Shown: piece by piece, positions 1 to 4,650 of the stretch | How the letters are laid out: each line of letters opens with the position of its first letter | Position numbering within the stretch: position 1 is the stretch's first letter | Source: Roseicyclus sp041163945 | GTDB lineage: Bacteria > Pseudomonadota > Alphaproteobacteria > Rhodobacterales > Rhodobacteraceae | DNA: 5,721 nucleotides | Reading direction: 5' to 3' | NCBI GenBank assembly: GCA_041163945.1 | Contig: JBEAQJ010000017.1 | Location: forward strand, 1-5,721 | The notes under the pieces: model-generated | Databases searched by the model: none | What the model saw: only the letters and a program-made list of their open reading frames with translations | What the model was told of the DNA's origin: nothing | Position numbers and translations under genes: made by a program

Positions 1-811
1 CCAGCAGCACGACGCCAAGCGCGCTGGCCGCCCCCCAGTTCACGAACAACTCGATGTTCGAGACGATCTTCATCGACACCATGATCACCTTGCCGCCACC
101 CAGCACCGCCGGGGTGACAAAGAAGCCAAGGCACAGGATGAACACCATCAGCGACCCGGCAAACAGCCCCGGCAAGGTCAGCGGAAAGAATACCGTCCAG
201 AATGCCCGGCGCGGGCTGGCGCCCAGGCTCGCGGCCGCCTTCATCAGGTCGCGGTCAATAGCCTTCATCGCGCCGTAGACCGGCAGGATCAGAAACGGCA
301 GCATGATATGGACCATGCCGATCAGCGTGCCCGTCATGTTGTGCACCATCTTGATCGGCTCGTCCCACAGGCCCAGCGAGATAGCCCATTCATTCACCAG
401 CCCGCGTTTTTGCAGCAGCACCAGCCAGGCATAGGTGCGCACCAGAAGCGAGGTCCAGAATGGCAACAACACCGTGATCAGGCAAAGGTTCGCAATCCGG
501 TTCGGCAGGCCGGCGATGAAATAGGCCAGCGGATAGCCGATCAGAATACACAGGCCGGTGGTCAGGAAACTGACCTCGAAGGTGGTCTGGAAAATCCGCA
601 GATAGGATTTCCTGTTCAGCATCCGCTCGTAGTTTTCCAGAGAGAACGTGCCATCCGCCCCGATGAACGAAACATAGAACAGCCAGCCGACCGGGATCAC
701 CAGAATGACAAGGATGAGCAGGATCGCGGGCGAGCCGAGGCCAAAGAGCTTGAGCCGCTCCAGCCACTCGTCGCGCCTCAGCCCAGTCTCGTTGGTGCGT
801 ATCGCCTCCAT
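1..811 (-). CDS. ABC transporter permease, PotB-like (polyamine-type), 3' end outside window
   Basis: Inner-membrane permease subunit of a spermidine/putrescine-type ABC importer. The open frame from ATG at 811 gives 270 residues without a stop and leaves the window, so perhaps 10-30 C-terminal residues are missing compared with PotB-like proteins. A charged N-terminus is followed by a first membrane helix at about residues 24-50, then several more hydrophobic segments (about 78-100, 107-133, 160-181, 215-238). The cytoplasmic EAA loop that docks on the ATPase is at about 191-215, with the pattern KAAASLGAS...FFPLTLPG; the usual leading Glu is Lys191. The start is supported by GAGG at 818-821, six nucleotides upstream, and by its position one nucleotide after the ATPase stop, which suggests translational coupling. 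The partner PotC-like permease should follow beyond position 1. The family is clear; the substrate is inferred from the neighbours. Confidence 0.92.
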   Translation of the reverse strand, partial: MEAIRTNETGLRRDEWLERLKLFGLGSPAILLILVILVIPVGWLFYVSFIGADGTFSLENYERMLNRKSYLRIFQTTFEVSFLTTGLCILIGYPLAYFIAGLPNRIANLCLITVLLPFWTSLLVRTYAWLVLLQKRGLVNEWAISLGLWDEPIKMVHNMTGTLIGMVHIMLPFLILPVYGAMKAIDRDLMKAAASLGASPRRAFWTVFFPLTLPGLFAGSLMVFILCLGFFVTPAVLGGGKVIMVSMKIVSNIELFVNWGAASALGVVLL

Positions 812-812
812 C

Positions 813-1901
813 CTAGGCCTCGCTTCCGTCAATCAGCACCGTATCCTCAGGCGCCAGGCACAGGGTCAGCGCCTCGCCCACGGCAGGCAGGGTGGTGACA
901 TTGGCGCCCCGCATGGCGCCGCGCAACACGATCTGGGCGCCGCTGGCCAGCGCCGCATGCAGCAGAAAACTGTCGCCCTGATAGACCACCTCGGTCGCTG
1001 TGGCGGCAAAGTTGTTGACCCCCTCGCGCGGCCCCTCGCTCGACAGCACCACCCGTTCGGGGCGGATCATCAGCAGCAGGCTCGCCGCCTCGGGCGGTGG
1101 GCTGTCATGCAGCAGGGGGGTGCCGTCGAACAACACCGTATCGCCCTGGCGCGACACCGGCAAAAAGGTGGATTCACCGATGAAATCGGCCACGAAGCGA
1201 TTGGCGGGCCGCTCGTACAGGTCACGCGGGGTGGCCAGCTGCATAATGCGGCCATGGTTCACCACCGCGATCCGGTCGGACATGGTCAGCGCCTCGCGCT
1301 GGTCATGGGTCACATAAACCGTGGTCATCCCCAGCTTCTCATGCAGGTGCCTCAACTCGATCTGCATCTGGTCGCGCAGCTTCTTGTCGAGCGCCGAAAG
1401 CGGCTCGTCCATCAACAGGATGCGCGGTTCGAACACGATGGCGCGGGCGACGGCAACGCGCTGGCGCTGGCCGCCCGACAGCTGGTCGATGCGCCGCTCG
1501 CCAAACCCGCCCAGCTGCACGGTTTCAAGCGCCGCCTCGACCCGCTGGGCGATCTCAGCCTTGGGCACCTTGCGCAACTTCAGCGGATAGCCCACGTTGC
1601 CGGCGACCGTCATATGCGGGAACAGGGCATAGCTTTGGAATGTCATCCCCACATCGCGCAGGTGCGGCGGCGTGCGGATCACCTCGCGGTCACCGAATTT
1701 CAGACTGCCGCAATCGGGCCGGGTAAACCCCGCCAGCACCATCAGCAGCGTCGTCTTGCCCGAGCCGGACGGGCCCAAAAGCGTCAGGAACTCGCCGCTT
1801 CGCACCTCGAGCGACACGTCGTTCAGCGCATGCACCGGGCCATAGGTCTTGGTCACGTTCTTGACCGAGATCGGCAGGGCTTCGTTGGTTCTGGAGGTCA
1901 A
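813..1901 (-). CDS. ABC transporter ATP-binding protein, PotA-like, TTG start
   Basis: Cytoplasmic ATPase that powers the importer. Counted from the TTG at 1901 (362 residues, close to PotA), the motifs are in order: Walker A GPSGSGKT at 43-50, Q-loop FQSYALFP from 88, signature LSGGQRQR at 141-148, Walker B ILLMDEP at 161-167, D-loop SALD at 169-172 and switch His199. A C-terminal TOBE-like domain (about 275-355), typical of the PotA/MalK/UgpC group, follows. No in-frame ATG precedes Walker A, so the start must be a non-ATG codon. TTG at 1901 has GAGGG at 1908-1912 with a six-nucleotide gap. An upstream in-frame TTG at 1934 would add 11 residues but sits at the foot of a hairpin without a visible ribosome binding site. 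The gene lies 76 nt after the binding-protein gene and one nucleotide before the permease. All catalytic motifs are intact. Confidence 0.95.
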   Translation of the reverse strand: MTSRTNEALPISVKNVTKTYGPVHALNDVSLEVRSGEFLTLLGPSGSGKTTLLMVLAGFTRPDCGSLKFGDREVIRTPPHLRDVGMTFQSYALFPHMTVAGNVGYPLKLRKVPKAEIAQRVEAALETVQLGGFGERRIDQLSGGQRQRVAVARAIVFEPRILLMDEPLSALDKKLRDQMQIELRHLHEKLGMTTVYVTHDQREALTMSDRIAVVNHGRIMQLATPRDLYERPANRFVADFIGESTFLPVSRQGDTVLFDGTPLLHDSPPPEAASLLLMIRPERVVLSSEGPREGVNNFAATATEVVYQGDSFLLHAALASGAQIVLRGAMRGANVTTLPAVGEALTLCLAPEDTVLIDGSEA

Positions 1902-1907
1902 GACAAA

Positions 1908-1912
1908 CCCTC
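1908..1912 (-). promoter_or_regulatory. Ribosome binding site deciding the TTG start of the ATPase
   Basis: On the minus strand GAGGG stands six nucleotides before TTG at 1899-1901. No comparable site precedes the alternative TTG at 1934, so this site favours the shorter 362-residue product. Confidence 0.6.
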
Positions 1913-1934
1913 GCAATCTTGGTTCGAGAAACAA

Positions 1935-1954
1935 GCGGGCGCCGCAGCGCCCGC
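1935..1954 (-). terminator. Intercistronic GC hairpin with a T-rich tail, possible attenuator or 3' stabiliser
   Basis: A perfect 8-bp inverted repeat (GCGGGCGC / GCGCCCGC) with a 4-nt loop lies between the binding-protein stop (1978) and the ATPase start (1901). On the transcribed strand it is followed directly by TTGTTTCTC, a weak U-rich stretch. It resembles a leaky intrinsic terminator. Such elements after binding-protein genes are known to limit downstream transcription or to protect the upstream message, making the binding protein more abundant than the membrane parts. The U-tract is broken, so full termination is unlikely. Function is inferred. Confidence 0.5.
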
Positions 1955-1977
1955 CCCGGGATAGCAGGAAACCCGCC

Positions 1978-3018
1978 TCACTCGGTCAGCATTTCCTGGT
2001 ACATCTCGGCCGCGATGGTCTCCCACTTAGCGTACCAGTCCAGCGAAACCGGCAACTGCATAGCCGCGTTGTCAGGTGAAGATGGGAGCCCGGCAGCGAC
2101 TTCCGCTGTGATCTCACCAGTCTCATAGGCGGCCTTGTTCGTCGGCCCATAGGTGATGTATTTCGGCAAGTCGTCCTGATACTCGGGCTTGGAAATCTCG
2201 TTGAGGAATTCCATCGCCGTGTCGCGGTTCGGCGCCCCCTTCGGCACCGCGAAGCAGTCATAGTCAAGCAGCGCCTGGTTGAAGCTGTAGGCGACATTGG
2301 CGCCGTCAATCTTGGCATTGTCGAAACGGCCGTTCCAGCCGGTGGTCATGTCAACCTCGCCATCCTTCATAAGCTGGGCGTGCTGTGCGCCAGAGGTCCA
2401 GAACACCGAGATATGCGGCTTCAGTTCGCGGATCTTGTCGATCGCACGCTCGATGCCCTCTTCGCTGCCCAGCACCGAATAGACATCCTCGGGCGCCACG
2501 CCATCGGCCATCAGGGCCGGTTCCAGCGCTCCGGCGACGCCACCGCGATAGGCCCGGTTGCCGGGGAACTTCTCAACATCCCAGAAATCGGCCCAGCTTT
2601 GCGGCCCGTTCTCGCCATATGTATTGGTGTTCCAGGCATAGACGGTCGAGAACACGTCGCCGCCGATGCAATAGTCAGTGTAAAGACCAGGATAGAAGGT
2701 CGAGACGTCGATCACGTCGTAATCAAGCTTTTCCAGCAGACCCTCGGCCGCCGCACGCGCCGCGGAGCCGGAGCCGCTGGCAACAATATCCAGCGTCACC
2801 TGCCCCGACGAGACCTGCAACCGCACATCGGACATGCCGCCATAGGTCTCCTGCTTGACCTCGATGCCGGTATTCGCAGAGGCAGGTTCGAACAGGGCCT
2901 TGCTCTGCGCCTCCTGATACGAGCCGCCCCAGGACGCGATGGTCACGCTCTTGTCCTGCGCGAAGGCACCCGTCGCCATGATGGCGGCAGAAAGTGTCAG
3001 AACTGTCTTCGTTTTCAT
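1978..3018 (-). CDS. Periplasmic substrate-binding protein of a polyamine-type ABC transporter
   Basis: Extracellular solute-binding protein, 346 residues, similar in length to PotD (348) and PotF (370). It starts MKTKTVLTLSAAIMATGAFA, a classic Sec signal peptide with cleavage expected after Ala20 (AFA|QD). The mature protein opens with VTIASWGGSYQEA, the first strand and ligand-facing aromatic turn (Trp30, Tyr34) of PotD/PotF-like proteins. Trp207 and Trp228 are further aromatic candidates for the binding cleft. Cys117 and Cys255 are the only mature cysteines and could form a disulfide. The C-terminal part carries the usual YDCFAVPKGAPN strand and an AMEFLNE helix. The start is fixed by GGGAGG at 3025-3030, six nucleotides upstream, and by the signal peptide; the in-frame ATG at 3171 would place 51 unrelated residues ahead of it. 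It precedes the ATPase and permease genes. Substrate specificity is not readable; polyamine is the family-based guess, with opine- or amino-compound-like ligands as alternatives. Confidence 0.92.
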   Translation of the reverse strand: MKTKTVLTLSAAIMATGAFAQDKSVTIASWGGSYQEAQSKALFEPASANTGIEVKQETYGGMSDVRLQVSSGQVTLDIVASGSGSAARAAAEGLLEKLDYDVIDVSTFYPGLYTDYCIGGDVFSTVYAWNTNTYGENGPQSWADFWDVEKFPGNRAYRGGVAGALEPALMADGVAPEDVYSVLGSEEGIERAIDKIRELKPHISVFWTSGAQHAQLMKDGEVDMTTGWNGRFDNAKIDGANVAYSFNQALLDYDCFAVPKGAPNRDTAMEFLNEISKPEYQDDLPKYITYGPTNKAAYETGEITAEVAAGLPSSPDNAAMQLPVSLDWYAKWETIAAEMYQEMLTE

Positions 3019-3024
3019 TGGTTT

Positions 3025-3030
3025 CCTCCC
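3025..3030 (-). promoter_or_regulatory. Strong ribosome binding site of the substrate-binding protein
   Basis: GGGAGG on the minus strand, six nucleotides before ATG at 3016-3018. It sits in the loop and 3' arm of a small potential hairpin (UUUCC at 3034-3038 pairing with GGAAA at 3022-3026), which could modulate access by ribosomes. Confidence 0.75.
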
Positions 3031-3045
3031 TTTGGAAATTTTTTC

Positions 3046-3088
3046 GGGCCATTTTCCCATACGCCAAGCCGCGCATGGGAAAGGTCCC
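3046..3088 (-). promoter_or_regulatory. Long stem-loop in the leader of the substrate-binding protein gene
   Basis: The minus-strand RNA can fold into one long hairpin. The inner perfect arms are UUUCCCAU (3075-3082) and AUGGGAAA (3053-3060), extended inward by a G-U pair and three G-C pairs to a 6-nt loop, GGCUUG. An outer GGG-A-CC / GGCCC stem (3083-3088 with 3046-3050) is separated by small bulges. It ends 27 nt before the start codon. No U-run follows on the minus strand, so it is not an ordinary terminator. It could be a structured 5' leader, a message stabiliser, or at DNA level an operator with 8-bp arms. It matches no riboswitch class I recognise. The repeat is directly visible; the role is inferred. 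Confidence 0.5.
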
Positions 3089-3214
3089 TTGTCGTCTTCC
3101 ACCTGCCACGATTGTGCTGGCACGCCCGCGACAAATGAAATTTCGAATCCTAAACCTTGGTTTCGATCCATTAATACCGGGGCGAGAGCGGAGTGCGCCG
3201 CGCTGTCCGGCCCG
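3089..3214 (-). promoter_or_regulatory. Upstream part of the oxidase/binding-protein spacer, likely holding a promoter
   Basis: This is the part of the 196-nt gap between the oxidase stop and the binding-protein start that lies upstream of the leader hairpin. About 3130-3175 is clearly AT-richer than the flanking genes and contains short palindromes: AAACC/GGTTT arms around a 2-nt centre at 3152-3163, GAAATTTC at 3137-3144 and TTCGAA at 3142-3147. This is the most likely place for a separate promoter or operator for the transporter genes, but I could not find a convincing -35/-10 pair. The part nearest the oxidase (3181-3214) is GC-rich with only weak hairpin potential. Confidence 0.3.
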
Positions 3215-4534
3215 TCAGGTCATCTGCAAAGCCTTTCGAAACTGTCGTTGATCCTTCCATCGGTACCAGGCCACCGCAGCGGGCAGGAACCATGGCTTTC
3301 CGCGATATAGCGGGCGCGTGGGAAAAGGCAGCCCGTCAAAGGCCGTGGCGCCCTCCGGCAAGCCCAGCACCTTTTGTCCCGCGCGCATCCCCAGATAGGG
3401 CGCCATCGATACGCCCGATCCGCAATAGCCCATGGCGTAGTGGATGCCGTCCTGCACGCCGGTGTGCGCCAGTTCGTCGAAACTATAGGCCACCGTGCCG
3501 CTCCAGGCATGGCTGAGCCCGACGCCCTCCAGCTGGGGAAAGATGCGACACATGTCCTGCCTCAGCCGCGCCGCCCCGACCAGCGCCGTGGTTTCCGAAG
3601 CCGAGACCCGCCCGCCGAACAACACCCGCCGCCGATCGGGCGAGGCGCGATAATAATAAACCACCTTGCAGGTGTCGCTGGCGATCCGGTCACCGGGGAA
3701 CAGCTCATCGATGGTCGCCTCGGGCAGTTCCTCGGTGGCAATGATGTAGCTGCCGATCGGGATCACCCGGCGCTGCAACCAGGGTGTCAGCGCGGTGGTA
3801 TAGCCGTTGGTGGCGACGATCACATCGCGCGCCTCGACCACGCCTTTGGAAGTCTCGACACGAAACCCCGATCCGCTGCGCGTAATCCCTGTCACCCGGC
3901 ACCGGCCCACCACCTGCGCCCCGGCTCCAAGGGCCAGGCGCAGCATTTCGCGGAGAAACTTGCCCGGATGCAGCGAACAATGCGCCGAAAACACCACACC
4001 GCCAAAATATGCATCCGTCCCCAGTTGGCGGCGCTGCTCGGCGCGCGGCACGGCAAAGCTCTCGATACCTTCCTGCCGGTGCAGCTTCTCGGCGTCGCGC
4101 ACCAGCATTTCATAATGCTCCGGCGTATGCGCCGCATGAAACCGCCCGACCCGGCGGAAGTCGCAAGCAAGCCCTTCGCGCGCGACGAATTCGCCGATCC
4201 AGCGCAGCGCATTGGCGCCCTCGGCCCGGATGCCCCGCGCCCGCTCCGCTCCGAATTTCGCGGTCAGCTTTTCCAGCGATGGTTTCACGCTGGTGCTGAT
4301 CTGCCCGCCATTGCGGCTGCTGCACCCGTAACCCGGATCCTCGGCATCCACGACCAGCGTCGACCGCCCGCCGCGCGTCGTGGTCAGCGCCGCGCTCAGC
4401 CCGGTATAGCCGGCCCCGACGATCAGCACATCGACCTTGGCCGAAGGCCGTTCCTGCAACGGCGGCATGGTGCCGAGTTGATCATGCCAAAATGGCGCCT
4501 GTCTGAGATCAGTATGTGGCATTGGATTGACCAC
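3215..4534 (-). CDS. FAD-dependent oxidoreductase, DAO family, PuuB/OrdL-like (gamma-glutamylputrescine oxidase type)
   Basis: Flavoprotein of 439 residues (PuuB is about 426) that probably oxidises the C-N bond of an amine substrate to an imine/aldehyde, passing electrons to oxygen or a carrier. The N-terminal Rossmann motif VDVLIVGAGYTGLSAAL (Gly40, Gly42, Gly45) binds the ADP part of FAD, and an acidic residue (Asp63) ends the second strand. GCSSRNGGQ at about 70-78 corresponds to the GASGRNGGQ flavin motif of PuuB-like proteins. The C-terminal GYCGSGV motif at about 369-375 matches the GYSGHGV flavin-contact segment. The start is GTG at 4534, with GGGAG at 4539-4543 four nucleotides upstream; an in-frame ATG at 4522 would lose only four residues but lies 16 nt from that site. 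It sits between the MocR regulator and the amine-type importer. Gamma-glutamylputrescine oxidase is the best family label, but no gamma-glutamylputrescine synthetase (PuuA) is in view, so other secondary amines or amino acids remain possible. Confidence 0.88.
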   Translation of the reverse strand: MVNPMPHTDLRQAPFWHDQLGTMPPLQERPSAKVDVLIVGAGYTGLSAALTTTRGGRSTLVVDAEDPGYGCSSRNGGQISTSVKPSLEKLTAKFGAERARGIRAEGANALRWIGEFVAREGLACDFRRVGRFHAAHTPEHYEMLVRDAEKLHRQEGIESFAVPRAEQRRQLGTDAYFGGVVFSAHCSLHPGKFLREMLRLALGAGAQVVGRCRVTGITRSGSGFRVETSKGVVEARDVIVATNGYTTALTPWLQRRVIPIGSYIIATEELPEATIDELFPGDRIASDTCKVVYYYRASPDRRRVLFGGRVSASETTALVGAARLRQDMCRIFPQLEGVGLSHAWSGTVAYSFDELAHTGVQDGIHYAMGYCGSGVSMAPYLGMRAGQKVLGLPEGATAFDGLPFPTRPLYRGKPWFLPAAVAWYRWKDQRQFRKALQMT

Positions 4535-4538
4535 GGTG

Positions 4539-4543
4539 CTCCC
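4539..4543 (-). promoter_or_regulatory. Ribosome binding site deciding the GTG start of the oxidase
   Basis: GGGAG within AAAGGGAG on the minus strand, four nucleotides before GTG at 4532-4534. The gap is short but usable. The distance to the alternative ATG at 4520-4522 is 16 nt, too long for normal initiation. Confidence 0.5.
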
Positions 4544-4572
4544 TTTAGCCGCGGCAGGACAACTCCCACCTG

Positions 4573-4594
4573 CTGGCGTTCCCCGGAACGCTAG
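4573..4594 (-). other. Small palindrome/hairpin between regulator and oxidase
   Basis: GCGTTC and GAACGC (4576-4581, 4586-4591) flank a 4-nt centre, and the stem extends outward by a wobble pair and two Watson-Crick pairs to about nine base pairs. It lies after the regulator stop and before the oxidase ribosome binding site. No T-run follows on the minus strand, so it is a poor intrinsic terminator. It may be a 5' leader hairpin of the oxidase message or a protein-binding palindrome. Confidence 0.4.
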
Positions 4595-4598
4595 GCCA

Positions 4599-4650
4599 GT
4601 ATTGGCTTGTACATGATATCCAATATGACAAATATCTCATACCAATCTTA
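4599..4650 (-). promoter_or_regulatory. AT-rich candidate promoter/operator of the oxidase gene
   Basis: This stretch is far AT-richer than its surroundings. On the plus strand it carries CCAAT at 4620-4624 and again at 4642-4646, in similar contexts (ATATCCAAT, ATACCAAT) with a 22-bp pitch, about two helical turns. An opposite-orientation copy, ATTGG, is at 4601-4605. An imperfect inverted repeat, TTGTACAT...ATGACAA, spans 4607-4631. MocR-family regulators often bind paired direct repeats near their own gene and their targets, so this is a reasonable operator candidate for the regulator encoded just upstream. The last three bases overlap the regulator stop codon. No -35/-10 pair is convincing. 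Confidence 0.4.

Noticed and set aside
308..898. Plus-strand frame of 196 codons opposite the permease
   Set aside because: The minus strand here encodes a membrane protein with an EAA loop; the plus frame is rich in Gln, Arg and Pro and has no recognisable feature.
705..1964. Plus-strand open frame of about 419 codons opposite the ATPase
   Set aside because: It is antisense to a gene with every ABC ATPase motif. Its product is His/Gln/Arg-rich without a recognisable domain, as expected from the mirror frame of GC-rich coding DNA.
3022..3044. Plus-strand terminator-like element (TTTCC/GGAAA stem followed by six T)
   Set aside because: The stem has only five mostly weak pairs and no plus-strand gene precedes it; the T-run is the complement of the A-run in the binding-protein leader.
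3019..3171. N-terminal extension of the binding protein from an in-frame ATG at 3171
   Set aside because: It would put 51 residues before a perfect signal peptide and ignore the GGGAGG site six nucleotides before the ATG at 3018.
3019..3214. Known riboswitch class in the long leader
   Set aside because: I could not match the hairpin or loop to any class I know; only a covariance-model search could settle it.
3374..4594. Plus-strand open frame of about 406 codons opposite the oxidase
   Set aside because: It is the mirror frame of the flavoprotein gene, with low-complexity His/Arg/Pro-rich translation and no domain signal.
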